From Thalassospira sp. MCCC 1A03138 (GTDB lineage Bacteria; Pseudomonadota; Alphaproteobacteria; Rhodospirillales; Thalassospiraceae): a stretch of 64,000 bases of DNA. The position numbers and the translations under genes were made by a program. The notes beneath the pieces were generated by a model, which made no database searches, was not told the DNA's origin, and saw only the letters and a program-made list of their open reading frames with translations. The stretch spans positions 1-64,000 of the forward strand of contig NZ_JFJY01000013.1 in the NCBI RefSeq assembly GCF_002115785.1, in the 5' to 3' direction. Positions 27,756-36,868 of the stretch are shown in pieces (the first letter of the stretch is position 1; each line of letters begins with the position of its first letter).

Positions 27756-27880
27756 GAATGGGAGTGGGAGAATCGCCTGGCGGCGATAATCACCTATTAA
27801 GATATGGATTGTGGTCGAGGTCGTCGCCTATCTAATGGGATAGTATTTGGGGTCTTTCGGGTAGGTTGGCGATGGGAAGG
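27756..27880 (-). ncRNA. Candidate small RNA or leader RNA upstream of the orphan terminator
   Basis: The only support is the orphan terminator at 27721-27755, a local inverted repeat (GGCGAtTATCGCC-like, around 27781-27790) and a C/T-rich unpaired stretch (TCTCCCACTCCCATTCTC on the minus strand) that could pair with ribosome-binding sites. I could not find a convincing promoter, so the 5' end shown is a guess. No known family is recognised. Confidence 0.3.
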
Positions 27881-28081
27881 TGGTGGAATTACCGAAAGTT
27901 AACCTGGTGATTGAAAGTGCTGCCTTGGAAAGGTCTGCTATCTTTCAGGTAGCATTCGTTCCATATGGCGCAAAAACACGAAATTTTCGGGCAAAAAACT
28001 GTCATTCGGCGCGAAGACTGTGCTAGAACCCCTAAATATGTAACAATGATAAACACCCCGCGAAGATAGAGAGGTTCGACC

Positions 28082-29935
28082 ATGCCGGAATATCGGTCCC
28101 GTACAACCACCCATGGCCGCAATATGGCCGGTGCGCGTGGCCTTTGGCGCGCCACGGGCATGAAGGATGAAGACTTTGACAAGCCGATCATTGCGGTCGT
28201 CAACAGCTTTACCCAGTTCGTGCCTGGTCACGTTCACCTGAAAGACCTTGGTCAGATGGTGGCCCGCGAAATCGAAGCCGCCGGTGGTGTTGCCAAGGAA
28301 TTCAATACCATTGCGGTCGATGACGGTATCGCGATGGGCCATGACGGCATGCTTTACAGCTTGCCGTCACGTGAAATCATTGCGGATTCCGTTGAATATA
28401 TGGTCAATGCCCATTGCGCGGATGCGATGGTCTGCATTTCCAACTGTGACAAGATCACGCCGGGCATGTTGATGGCCGCCATGCGCCTTAACGTTCCGGC
28501 GGTGTTCGTTTCCGGTGGCCCGATGGAGGCCGGGAAGGTCACCATTAATGGTCAGGAACGTCATCTTGACCTTGTTGATGCGATGGTCGAAGCCGCCGAT
28601 CCGAAAATTTCGGACGAACAGGTTGCGGTTGTCGAACGTTCGGCATGCCCGACCTGCGGTTCGTGTTCCGGGATGTTTACCGCCAACTCGATGAACTGTC
28701 TGGCGGAGGCGCTTGGCCTTGCGCTGCCGGGTAACGGTTCGGTGCTGGCGACGCATGCCGCGCGTCAGGAACTCTTCCTTGAGGCGGCGCGTACATCCGT
28801 CAAGCTGGCGCGGCGTTATTACGAGGAAGAAGACGTTACCGCGACCCCGCGGGGCATCGCGACGTTCGAGGCCTTTGAAAATGCGATGGCGCTTGATATC
28901 GCCATGGGCGGTTCGACCAACACGGTTCTGCATCTGCTCGCAATCGCGCGCGAGGCCGAAGTCAACTTTACCATGGCCGACATGGATCGTTTGTCGCGCC
29001 AGATCCCGCACCTGTCAAAGGTTGCGCCTTCGCATCCGCTGTATCACATGGAAGACGTCCATCGTGCTGGCGGCATCATGCGTATTCTGGGCGAGCTGGA
29101 ACGCGGTGGTTTGCTACATACCGATGTGCCGACGGTGCATAGCAAAACCATGGCCGATGCCCTTGAAAAATGGGACATCCGGCGCACCAAGAACGAAGCG
29201 GTGCATAAATTCTTCCGCGCCATGCCGGGTGGCATCCCGACGCAGACGGCGTTCAGTCAGGAACGTTACTGGGACGATCTTGATCTGGATGAAAAAGAAG
29301 GCTGCATCCGCGATATCGAACATGCTTACAGCAAGGATGGCGGTCTGGCGGTTCTGTTTGGCAATATGGCGGTCAATGGCTGTATCGTTAAAACCGCCGG
29401 TGTCGATGCCAGCATCCTGAAATTCACCGGTCCGGCCGTAATCTGCGAAAGCCAGGACGAGGCGGTTGCCAAGGTTCTGGGGGGCGAGGTCAAGGAAGGC
29501 GATGTTGTCGTCATCCGTTATGAAGGCCCCAAAGGTGGTCCGGGCATGCAGGAAATGCTGTATCCGACCAGCTATCTGAAATCGATGGGGCTGGGCAAGG
29601 CCTGTGCGCTTGTCACCGATGGGCGTTTTTCGGGCGGGACGTCGGGTCTTTCGATTGGCCACGTATCGCCGGAAGCCGCGGCAGGCGGGGATATCGCATT
29701 GATCGAGCCGGGCGATATCATCGAAATCGATATTCCGAACCGGTCGATCAGGATTGCGGTTGATGACGCGGTTCTGGCGGCGCGCCGTCAGGAAATGGAA
29801 GCCAAGGGCAAGGATGCCTGGAAACCGGCCAAGCCGCGCAAGCGCAAGGTGACAACGGCCCTTCGTGCCTATGCCGCGCTTGCAACCAGTGCCGATCAGG
29901 GTGCTGTTCGCGATGTGACGCAGGTCGAATTTTAA
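28082..29935 (+). CDS. ilvD: Dihydroxy-acid dehydratase IlvD
   Basis: IlvD dehydrates dihydroxy acids in valine, isoleucine and pantothenate synthesis using an iron-sulfur cluster. The 617-residue protein has the cluster Cys in [12 protein letters not shown] and [19 protein letters not shown], and the C-terminal motif [19 protein letters not shown]. These match IlvD rather than the sugar-acid dehydratase Edd. The start [19 protein letters not shown] is the usual one. It is a single-gene unit closed by a strong terminator. Confidence 0.97.
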   Translation: MPEYRSRTTTHGRNMAGARGLWRATGMKDEDFDKPIIAVVNSFTQFVPGHVHLKDLGQMVAREIEAAGGVAKEFNTIAVDDGIAMGHDGMLYSLPSREIIADSVEYMVNAHCADAMVCISNCDKITPGMLMAAMRLNVPAVFVSGGPMEAGKVTINGQERHLDLVDAMVEAADPKISDEQVAVVERSACPTCGSCSGMFTANSMNCLAEALGLALPGNGSVLATHAARQELFLEAARTSVKLARRYYEEEDVTATPRGIATFEAFENAMALDIAMGGSTNTVLHLLAIAREAEVNFTMADMDRLSRQIPHLSKVAPSHPLYHMEDVHRAGGIMRILGELERGGLLHTDVPTVHSKTMADALEKWDIRRTKNEAVHKFFRAMPGGIPTQTAFSQERYWDDLDLDEKEGCIRDIEHAYSKDGGLAVLFGNMAVNGCIVKTAGVDASILKFTGPAVICESQDEAVAKVLGGEVKEGDVVVIRYEGPKGGPGMQEMLYPTSYLKSMGLGKACALVTDGRFSGGTSGLSIGHVSPEAAAGGDIALIEPGDIIEIDIPNRSIRIAVDDAVLAARRQEMEAKGKDAWKPAKPRKRKVTTALRAYAALATSADQGAVRDVTQVEF

Positions 29936-29957
29936 GTCGCTCAGACCATAACATCAA

Positions 29958-29992
29958 AAAAAGCCGCCCGGTTCGCCGGGCGGCTTTTGTTT
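29958..29992. terminator. Bidirectional terminator between ilvD and the LysE gene
   Basis: A perfect GC-rich stem (GCCGCCCGG with CCGGGCGGC, four-base loop) is flanked by A-run and T-run, so it can end transcription from both convergent genes. Confidence 0.92.
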
Positions 29993-30006
29993 TGGCGCGA
30001 GAATGA

Positions 30007-30672
30007 TCAGGGTTTGCGAAGCGTGCTGAACCCATGTGTAAGGTTCTGGCCGAGGTTGGGCAGGGCATTGGCAATTGCCTGAACGGCAAAACCGATAAAT
30101 AAAACCCCGGTGGCGCGTACGATCCAGATTTCGTGGCGCTGATACATCCGGCGCAACACGCCAAGTCCGACAATCCAGATCAAGATCAGATCGGCGACCA
30201 GAAATCCGACGGCAGACGCCAGTAAAAGCCCCGTCATGCTGTCCCAGCCAAGCGACGCGGCATCCTGTGCCAGGAGGGCTGTGAACATCGCGACCGCGAC
30301 CGGATATCCCTTGGGATTGGTGATCCCGAAAATAATGCCGCGCCGCCACGGGTTGCGAACCGTGATGGCAACCGCGCCATCGACCTTGCGCTTGGCGGTG
30401 ACAGCCCGGATACCAAGCCAAAACAGGTAGACTCCGCAAATCATCGCCAGAATATCAAACACCATCGGATCAAGGACGCGTGACCCGATGATCGCCACCA
30501 GCGCCAGACTAGCCCACATGATATCCCCGGCAAAATGCCCGAAAAGGAAACCCGCACTTGCCTTTCGCCCCTGTGCGGCACCAATGCCCAGCATCGCCAA
30601 AAAGGCCGGGCCGGGTGTCAGGGTATAGATGGCGGCCGCGACCATCGCCCCGATCAGCATCGATATTTCCAT
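30007..30672 (-). CDS. LysE/RhtB family amino-acid exporter
   Basis: The 221-residue protein has six predicted membrane helices and the family opening with TPGPAFLAMLGIGAAQGRKAS, followed by GFLFGHFAGD and NPKGYPVAVAMF. LysE/RhtB proteins export amino acids such as lysine, threonine or homoserine lactone; the substrate cannot be assigned. It has a GGGGAGA ribosome site and converges with ilvD. Confidence 0.9.
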   Translation of the reverse strand: MEISMLIGAMVAAAIYTLTPGPAFLAMLGIGAAQGRKASAGFLFGHFAGDIMWASLALVAIIGSRVLDPMVFDILAMICGVYLFWLGIRAVTAKRKVDGAVAITVRNPWRRGIIFGITNPKGYPVAVAMFTALLAQDAASLGWDSMTGLLLASAVGFLVADLILIWIVGLGVLRRMYQRHEIWIVRATGVLFIGFAVQAIANALPNLGQNLTHGFSTLRKP

Positions 30673-30750
30673 GATCTTCTCCCCAATGCTCAGGACAAGA
30701 TTAGCGTAGATGAATTTGTTTCGGCAAAGTGATTTCCGTTATACCGCCTG

Positions 30751-30778
30751 AAAAAAGGCCGGGTCATGAGACCCGGCC
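30751..30778 (-). terminator. Terminator of the TRAP-amidohydrolase operon
   Basis: On the minus strand an 8-bp perfect stem (GGCCGGGT with ACCCGGCC, six-base loop) is followed by six T residues, about 80 bases after the amidohydrolase stop. Confidence 0.85.
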
Positions 30779-30859
30779 AAGTGAAAGACAGCAATATGCT
30801 CTGGAGGCTGTCTTTTTTGTCTGGCTTAAGGGAGATTTTCCAGACAGGTGGAGTTTGGT

Positions 30860-32062
30860 TCAATCCGATGTTGAAAGACGCAGGGCGGCGTTGGCGATCA
30901 CGCGAACGGCGGTTGCGATGCAGGTTTCATCAAGATCGAAATTGCTGCGATGAAGCATTGTGGCACGATCCGTTGCTTTGGAGCCGATGCGCAGATGTGC
31001 GCTTGGAATACGCGACGAAAATTCGGCAAAATCCTCGCTACCCATAGAGCCCTGCGGTAGGCAGATGACCTGTTCATCGCCAAGGATGTCGCGTGCGGTT
31101 GCGACAACCTGTTCAAGGATCGCCGGATCGCTTTTGACCACACCAACACCTTGCAGGAATTCGACATCGATCTTTGTCCGAGTGGCGGTGCCGACGCCTT
31201 CGGCGATGCGTGTGATGGCATCCTTGGATGCGCTGCGGACGTCTTCGGAATGGGTGCGGATCGCGCCCTGAAGGGTCACCGTATCGGGGATCTGGTTGCG
31301 TGCGGTACCGCCTTCGATTTTTCCGATCGTGACCACCGCCGCGTTAAGGGGGGCGATTTCCCGGGAAACGATATTCTGGACCTGGGAAATGAACTGGGCC
31401 GCAGCAACAATGGGATCAACGGAAAGATGCGGATGTGCCCCGTGACCGGAGAGACCGGAAACCGTCACATCAAAAGGATCAGAGGACGCAAAGGAGACTT
31501 CGGGGTGCCAGCCAACCGAACCGCCGGGAAGCAGCGGCCAATTGTGATAGCCCAGCATGATATCGGGTTTGTGTTTGTCAAAGACACCATCGGCAAGCAT
31601 CGCCCGTGCGCCGCCAAGGCCTTCTTCTGCCGGCTGGAACAGGACCAAGGCGCGGCCTTTGAAATCTTCACCAAGTCTTGCCAGAACGGTGGCAACACCA
31701 AGGGCGATGGCAGTGTGGGCATCATGTCCGCAAGCATGCATGACCCCCTTATTTTCCGAGGCAAAGGGAAGCCCGGATTCTTCGGTGATCGGTAGCGCGT
31801 CGATATCGCCGCGAATACCGATAAGGCGGCCCGCCGCCGCTTGATTGATAATGGCAGCGACACCAGTTTTTCCAAAGCCGCTGCTATAGCTAATGCCAAG
31901 ATCGTCAAGGTGGCTCTGAATTTTCGCAGAAGTTCTCTGTTCCTGAAAACCCAGTTCCGGGTGGCGATGCAAATCCCGACGAATATCGATCAACTGATCG
32001 TTGATATCATCGACAATGGCATCGATCTTTCTTGCGATTTCGCTGTTGGCGCTTGGGGACAT
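30860..32062 (-). CDS. M20-type amidohydrolase (hippurate/N-acyl-amino-acid hydrolase-like)
   Basis: The 400-residue metallohydrolase belongs to the M20D branch, which cleaves N-acyl amino acids, hippurate or indole-amino-acid conjugates. Metal-binding cues are LHRHPELGFQE, HACGHDAHTAI, the catalytic FQPAEEGLGGARAM and LGYHNWPLLP. It is the last gene of the TRAP operon and probably hydrolyses the imported compound or its product. The start has AAGGA upstream. Exact substrate unknown. Confidence 0.9.
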   Translation of the reverse strand: MSPSANSEIARKIDAIVDDINDQLIDIRRDLHRHPELGFQEQRTSAKIQSHLDDLGISYSSGFGKTGVAAIINQAAAGRLIGIRGDIDALPITEESGLPFASENKGVMHACGHDAHTAIALGVATVLARLGEDFKGRALVLFQPAEEGLGGARAMLADGVFDKHKPDIMLGYHNWPLLPGGSVGWHPEVSFASSDPFDVTVSGLSGHGAHPHLSVDPIVAAAQFISQVQNIVSREIAPLNAAVVTIGKIEGGTARNQIPDTVTLQGAIRTHSEDVRSASKDAITRIAEGVGTATRTKIDVEFLQGVGVVKSDPAILEQVVATARDILGDEQVICLPQGSMGSEDFAEFSSRIPSAHLRIGSKATDRATMLHRSNFDLDETCIATAVRVIANAALRLSTSD

Positions 32063-32113
32063 TCTTCAATCAATCCTTTTGGTGGCGGGCCGTGGTTTTA
32101 AGGGATCTCGGGG

Positions 32114-33094
32114 TTAGTCGAGGTCCTTCTGACCGATTTCGGCAACTTTCTTGTAGACTTCCTCGCCCCACATTTTGGTGCCGAGTTCGTCACGAACCGA
32201 CTGGGTCGCTTCGATGAAAGGTGCGATATCCGGGTGGGTGAAAACGATGCCGGCAGCTTCCATATCGGCGATCATTTTTTTTGTCTGCTCGGGCAGCATT
32301 TTTTCAATGACGGCATTGGATGCATCATTGGCCCGTTTCAGCAGTGCCTGATCTTCTGCATTCAGACCTTCCCAGAAGCCGTTTCCGATCATCACGTAAG
32401 CCGGTTTTTTGATGTAATCGACCATCGCGATGGATTTCTGGACTTCATAGAATTTCGCGGCATAGATGGTTTCGATCGGGTTTTCCTGGCCATCGACAAC
32501 GCCAGCCTGCAGGCCGGTATAAACCTCGGCAAAGGCCATCGGGGTCGGGTTGGCACCAAGTGCGCTTAGAGATTCGACATAGTAATCACGCTCTGGTGCA
32601 CGCAGTTTCAGACCTTTGAGGTCGTCAATGCTATTGATTTCGACGTTCGCGCTAATCTGGCGCGGGTTGCGCGGCATGAAACCAAGAAGGCGGATTTCGC
32701 GTTCATCGATCAGCTTCTTGTTCCATTCCGCGCCAAAGTCGGTTTCAAGCACGGCGTTGTAGTTTTTCAGGTCCTTCATCAGGAAGGGGATCGCCAGATA
32801 TTCGATGTCCTTGATCCCGGGATCGCCACTGGCTGAAATCTGGGTGATACCGAGCGCAAGCTGGGTGAAAAGTTCACGCGGGGTGCCAAGTTGTTCACCG
32901 CCGTAAATCGTGACGTTGTAGCGACCGTCGGACTCTTCTTCTACGACACGTTTGAATTCAAGCGCGCCTTCATACTGGGCTTCGCCGGGATTGGCCCAGA
33001 TGGAATAACGGATTTCTTCGGCCGCATTTGCATGGCCAAGGCCCAGAGTTGCCAGACCTGCTGCAAACAGCGTTGTTGTGAGTGTTCTACGCAT
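32114..33094 (-). CDS. TRAP transporter substrate-binding protein (DctP family)
   Basis: The 326-residue precursor has a clear signal peptide (cut near ANA-AEE) and DctP features: the ligand-binding segment LKGLKLRAPERDYYVESLSALGA with the Arg that usually grips a carboxylate, and TGLQAGVVDGQENPIETI. I chose ATG 33094, which has AGGGAG upstream. It delivers a probably carboxylate-bearing solute to the DctQM permease encoded upstream in the same operon. Confidence 0.93.
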   Translation of the reverse strand: MRRTLTTTLFAAGLATLGLGHANAAEEIRYSIWANPGEAQYEGALEFKRVVEEESDGRYNVTIYGGEQLGTPRELFTQLALGITQISASGDPGIKDIEYLAIPFLMKDLKNYNAVLETDFGAEWNKKLIDEREIRLLGFMPRNPRQISANVEINSIDDLKGLKLRAPERDYYVESLSALGANPTPMAFAEVYTGLQAGVVDGQENPIETIYAAKFYEVQKSIAMVDYIKKPAYVMIGNGFWEGLNAEDQALLKRANDASNAVIEKMLPEQTKKMIADMEAAGIVFTHPDIAPFIEATQSVRDELGTKMWGEEVYKKVAEIGQKDLD

Positions 33095-33116
33095 ATTCAA
33101 AACTCCCTGATGAAGG

Positions 33117-33932
33117 TTAAGCGTCGACTTTTGGGTTCTGATCGGAGAAGTGACGGATAAAGTCCGCGCAATATTCGACGAGGTAACTGACGATTTTTTC
33201 GCCTTTCCCGGCGCTCGATTGCGCCGGATCGCCCCCGGCAATGCCATTGCCGCAGCGATCGGTAACATCCACGGCAAGAGCGATTTCAACATCGCGGAAA
33301 CGGACACCCGCCAGGCCGGCGGTTGGCAAACCAAGCATTTCACCCTTGCTGTCTTCTTTGGACAAAAGGTCCATGCGCATCAGTTCCGGGAACAGATGCA
33401 GATAAACAGAGGTCAGCGGATCACCACCATGACCGAGTGCCTTTGCCCCCATTTCCGGATGCAGTTCTTTCCACATTTCGGCCGGGATCAGACGCCACAT
33501 ATTGAGGCAGGGGATCAGCAGGCCTTTTTCGCGTTTGATTTTGCGAATGACCTGATCGATCAGCGGATAGTTGCCGCTGTGACCGTTCAGGATCACGATT
33601 TTATTGATGCCGTGATCGGTAAAGTTTTCGATCATGTCGGTCAGGATGGCGCTGAAGGTTTCCGGGCGGAGTTGTATGCCGCCGGGCACCGTACGGAAAT
33701 AGTCAGCATAGCCAAACGGCATGATCGGGGCGGCAATCGCACCTGATTTTTCGGCAATTTTCCCGGCCAGAACATCGGTGAGCATGTAGTCACCCATCGG
33801 GGCGATCGGCCCCTGTTCTTCCTGGGATCCCAGTGAAATCAGAATTACGGGATCTTCGCTGAGACGTTCGCGAAATTCGATGAACGTCATGTCTTTGAGC
33901 AAGTGCTTGCGCACAGCTTTATTGGCCGTCAT
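33117..33932 (-). CDS. Creatininase-family amidohydrolase
   Basis: The 271-residue protein matches the creatininase family of metal-dependent amidases that open cyclic or simple amides (creatininase, mycofactocin MftE, FAPy deformylase). The metal motif, usually SxEQHGPH, reads GSQEEQGPIAPMGD: the Glu remains, but the His is Gln. NGHSGNYPLI with the second-site His is intact. It lies between the TRAP permease and binding-protein genes, so it should act on the transported solute. The start ATG 33932 follows a GGAG site. Confidence 0.82.
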   Translation of the reverse strand: MTANKAVRKHLLKDMTFIEFRERLSEDPVILISLGSQEEQGPIAPMGDYMLTDVLAGKIAEKSGAIAAPIMPFGYADYFRTVPGGIQLRPETFSAILTDMIENFTDHGINKIVILNGHSGNYPLIDQVIRKIKREKGLLIPCLNMWRLIPAEMWKELHPEMGAKALGHGGDPLTSVYLHLFPELMRMDLLSKEDSKGEMLGLPTAGLAGVRFRDVEIALAVDVTDRCGNGIAGGDPAQSSAGKGEKIVSYLVEYCADFIRHFSDQNPKVDA

Positions 33933-33960
33933 TTGGGGCTCCGGTATCGATTGATGGCTA

Positions 33961-35238
33961 TCAGGAGCCGAACACGATGTTCGGCAGGAACAGGGTGATC
34001 TGCGGGAATGCCGCAAGCAAAATCACCGCGAAGAAGAGAGGGATGTAAAACGGGATCATCGCGCGCACCATTTGCGCATGCGAGATTTTGGCAATGTCCT
34101 GAGCGATGAACATCAGGATGCCAACCGGTGGCGTGGCCCCCCCGATGATGAGGGTGAAGACCATCAGAACACCGAAATGAACCGGATCGATTCCAAATTG
34201 CATGACAACGGGAACAAGGATCGGGGTCAGCACGATTTCGGCCGAAGAGGCCACCATGAACAGCCCGACAAGCACCAGAACCAGCAGAATGATCGCAAGA
34301 ACGATGATTGGTTCGCTAGAGATGGTCGAAATGCCGATGCCGATGCTTTGGGGAACGTTTTCGCGTACCATAACCCAACTGAAAGCCGCCGATGCAGCAA
34401 CAATCAGCAAGATGCGGCAGCTGCCCAGACCAACATCCACAAGAACCTTGCCAAGCTGGCGCAAATTCATGTGACGGTACAGAAGGCCAAGTACCAGACC
34501 GTAAAGCACGGCAACTGCCGCGGCCTCGGTCGGAGAGAACATACCCAGCAGGATGCCGCCGACAATAATGACCGGAAACAGCAGGGCAGGGCCGCCCTCG
34601 ACAATCGAGTTTCCGATTTCACGTATGCTGGCGCGTTCATAGCGGGGATAGCCGCGTTTGCGGGCAATGAAATAGGTGAATACCATCTGGCTGAGGATGA
34701 TCACCACACCGGGAATGATACCTGCCACCAGCAAGCGCCCGATGGAGACATTTGCAAGGGTGCCGTAAATCACCAGTGCAACGCTTGGGGGAATCATTGG
34801 GCCGACAAGTGCCGACGCAACGGTTACAGCGGCCGAAAAAGGTGCGGGATAGCCTTCCTTTTTCATCGCCGGGATAAGAACCGAACCGAGTGCGGTGGTG
34901 TCAGCGGTTGCCGAGCCGGACATGCCCGAGAAAATCATGCTGGCAAAAATATTGACCTGTGCCAGGCCACCGTGAATGTGTCCGACCAGCGCACGCGACA
35001 TATTGATGATCCTGTCCGTCAGGCGGCAGGCATTCATCAACTCGCCCGCAAGATAGAAAAACGGGATCGCCAGAATAAGGAAGCTGTCGATTGACGCCGT
35101 CATGCGCTGCGTCAGCATCCCGGCGTCAATGCCGGTCAAGTAAAGATAGGCAGTGGTGGTAACGCCCATTGCAAATGCCAGCGGCATACCGGCCAGCAGC
35201 AAAACAACGAGAAGGGCGAGAATAATTGCGATTGTCAT
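33961..35238 (-). CDS. TRAP transporter large permease subunit (DctM family)
   Basis: The 425-residue membrane protein has about twelve hydrophobic segments and DctM hallmarks: GMPLAFAMGV, LLAIPFFYLAGELM-like sequence, NIFASMIFSGMSGSATADTTALG and IPPSVALVIYG. DctM proteins carry out sodium-driven import of organic acids handed over by a DctP protein. It starts 9 bases after the DctQ-type subunit and belongs to one operon with four other genes. Confidence 0.95.
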   Translation of the reverse strand: MTIAIILALLVVLLLAGMPLAFAMGVTTTAYLYLTGIDAGMLTQRMTASIDSFLILAIPFFYLAGELMNACRLTDRIINMSRALVGHIHGGLAQVNIFASMIFSGMSGSATADTTALGSVLIPAMKKEGYPAPFSAAVTVASALVGPMIPPSVALVIYGTLANVSIGRLLVAGIIPGVVIILSQMVFTYFIARKRGYPRYERASIREIGNSIVEGGPALLFPVIIVGGILLGMFSPTEAAAVAVLYGLVLGLLYRHMNLRQLGKVLVDVGLGSCRILLIVAASAAFSWVMVRENVPQSIGIGISTISSEPIIVLAIILLVLVLVGLFMVASSAEIVLTPILVPVVMQFGIDPVHFGVLMVFTLIIGGATPPVGILMFIAQDIAKISHAQMVRAMIPFYIPLFFAVILLAAFPQITLFLPNIVFGS

Positions 35239-35247
35239 TTCTGGCCC

Positions 35248-35769
35248 TTACAGCATCGAGTTTTCGTCATTTTCGGTTCGCACATTGCGAAGCCGATCTG
35301 ACAGGAAAAGACGGGCAAGGATGACAACAAGCATCAGTATTCCGCCAACGGTTGCGGCAAGACGCACCGTACCGGCGGGCAGGGGAAGGATGCTCATTTC
35401 CTGAAAGTTTTCGAGTTTTACAATACGAAAGCTTTTCCAGGTCATCACGCCAAGGAAGGCCAGTGCCAGAATCTGATTGGAAATACGGACGATCTTTCTG
35501 ACTTTTTCCGGCATCAGATTTACGAAAACATCGACGGAAAGATGACGTCCCTGCCAGCACACAACGGCAGCACCGATAAATGTCATCCAAACCACGAGTA
35601 ATCGGCTAAGTTCGTCGCTCCATAAAAGCGGACTGTCAAAAAAGTATCGAAAGACAACCTGTGCAAGGGTCAGTGTCACAATGATTGCCAGCGTGGCGCC
35701 GGTCAGAATTTTTAGCGGAAGCGCAAGGTCAAACCTTCGCTTCGGCAATGCCGGTTCAGTTGATTGCAT
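35248..35769 (-). CDS. TRAP transporter small permease subunit (DctQ family)
   Basis: The 173-residue protein has four membrane helices and the DctQ-typical core FFDSPLLWSDELSRLLVVWMTFIGAAV followed by HLSVDVFV. It is the first gene of the minus-strand TRAP operon, facing a LysR regulator across a short intergenic region. I prefer ATG 35769, which has GAGAGG upstream; ATG 35787 is possible in frame. Confidence 0.92.
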   Translation of the reverse strand: MQSTEPALPKRRFDLALPLKILTGATLAIIVTLTLAQVVFRYFFDSPLLWSDELSRLLVVWMTFIGAAVVCWQGRHLSVDVFVNLMPEKVRKIVRISNQILALAFLGVMTWKSFRIVKLENFQEMSILPLPAGTVRLAATVGGILMLVVILARLFLSDRLRNVRTENDENSML

Positions 35770-35869
35770 CTCTAGCCTCTCCATCATGGCCCTGCGAGCT
35801 TCTTGTTCGGCTTTTTGGCAGGGCGCCTCCTGAGACTATAAAATCAGCCGGACATTAATCTTGTCAAAT

Positions 35870-35892
35870 ATATAAATGGCGTATATTTATAT
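35870..35892. promoter_or_regulatory. Candidate LysR-regulator operator
   Basis: A perfect 8-bp inverted repeat (ATATAAAT at 35870-35877 and ATTTATAT at 35885-35892, 7-base spacer) sits just ahead of the LysR gene and upstream of the divergent TRAP operon. Placement and AT-rich symmetry fit a LysR-type site, though the pairing is only inferred. Confidence 0.5.
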
Positions 35893-35895
35893 CTG

Positions 35896-36813
35896 ATGAG
35901 TATCAATAATCGTGTTGAATTACGCCATTTGCGTTATTTTATTTGTGTGGCTGACGAAATGCATTTCGGGCGGGCCGCCGAACGTCTTGGCATTGCACAG
36001 GCTCCTCTTAGCCAGCAAATCAAGCAGCTTGAAGAACGGGTCGGTGGGCAACTTTTTGAACGCACGACCCGAAGTGTTCGCCTGACGCCAGCGGGAGAAG
36101 TTTTCCGTGAAAAGGCGTTGCTGGCGTTATCCAGTGTCGAGGAGGGGGTTGAGGCCGCCCGTTTCGTGATGGGGCAGGCAAATCGCAAGCTGACGATTGG
36201 TTGTGTTTCACCTGCGATTTTTACATGTCTACCGGAAATCCTGCGGATGTTTCATGCCAAATGCCCGGATACGCGGATTGATATCAAAATACTGACGACC
36301 AACGAGCTGCTTGATGCGATGATAGACGGGCAGGTGGATGTTGCCTTTATTCGCCCGCCAAGGGCCAAGGCCAACCTCAATATCATGAATTTGTTCAGCG
36401 AGGCCTTTGTGGGTCTTGTTCCGGCGGATCATGCGCTTTCCGGAAACAAAACGCTGTCGCTAAGCGATTTTACGGGGCTGCCATATATTGCCTACGCGCC
36501 GATTTTGGGGGTCAGTTACCAGAACGTGGTTATCCAGCATGCGCGTGATGTCGGGGTATCTTTGGACATCGTTGAAGAAGTTGGTCACACGTTGGGAATC
36601 GTGGCACTTGTTGCCGCGGGAATGGGGGTTGGCGTGGCGCCGAGCTGGGTTACCCATACACCCCATGTCGGCGTTGCCTATATTCCGATGCCGGAATTGC
36701 CCGCCGATGCGGTCAATCTTGCATTGGCGTGGCCCGAAGACACAATGTCGCGGGTTATTGATGAGTTTGTGAAATGCGCACGTGCCTTTGTTCGTGATCT
36801 GAACGGCTTGTAA
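35896..36813 (+). CDS. LysR-family transcriptional regulator, likely of the TRAP operon
   Basis: The 305-residue protein has the LysR helix-turn-helix (LRHLRYFICVADEMHFGRAAERLGIAQAPLSQQIKQLEE) and a type 2 periplasmic-binding-like effector domain. The FGRAAERLGIAQAPLSQQI form resembles the BenM/CatM-like branch, which responds to aromatic or small organic acids. It is divergent from the TRAP-amidohydrolase operon, the usual position of a local regulator. No obvious ribosome site is seen before ATG 35896. Confidence 0.92.
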   Translation: MSINNRVELRHLRYFICVADEMHFGRAAERLGIAQAPLSQQIKQLEERVGGQLFERTTRSVRLTPAGEVFREKALLALSSVEEGVEAARFVMGQANRKLTIGCVSPAIFTCLPEILRMFHAKCPDTRIDIKILTTNELLDAMIDGQVDVAFIRPPRAKANLNIMNLFSEAFVGLVPADHALSGNKTLSLSDFTGLPYIAYAPILGVSYQNVVIQHARDVGVSLDIVEEVGHTLGIVALVAAGMGVGVAPSWVTHTPHVGVAYIPMPELPADAVNLALAWPEDTMSRVIDEFVKCARAFVRDLNGL

Positions 36814-36845
36814 AATGGCCGCCCCGGCAAACGAGGCGGCCATTT
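36813..36845. terminator. Hairpin between convergent lysR and ald genes
   Basis: A perfect 11-bp stem (36813-36823 with 36835-36845) begins at the LysR stop codon. The T-tract is short (ATTT) on either strand, so terminator function is likely but not certain. Confidence 0.6.
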
Positions 36846-36868
36846 GGGTATGATGCAACGCCGCTTGG

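Larger units (their letters stand above)
27582..28081. other. Intergenic region between the GT41-like gene and ilvD
   Basis: This 500-base gap lies between two divergent genes. It contains a strong minus-strand terminator (27721-27755) with no gene upstream of it on that strand, and a pyrimidine-rich minus-strand stretch just before it. The part next to ilvD (27900-28081) is more AT-rich and should carry the ilvD promoter. A GAGAGG ribosome site precedes ilvD. Confidence 0.6.

Noticed and set aside
30781-30823. Second hairpin with T-run (AAAGACAGC / GCTGTCTTT) near the TRAP operon end
   Set aside because: Its T-run is on the plus strand where no gene ends; the adjacent minus-strand terminator already explains the region.
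34072-35094. 340-codon plus-strand frame opposite the TRAP DctM gene
   Set aside because: Highly polar, His/Gln/Asp-rich translation typical of the antisense of a membrane protein.
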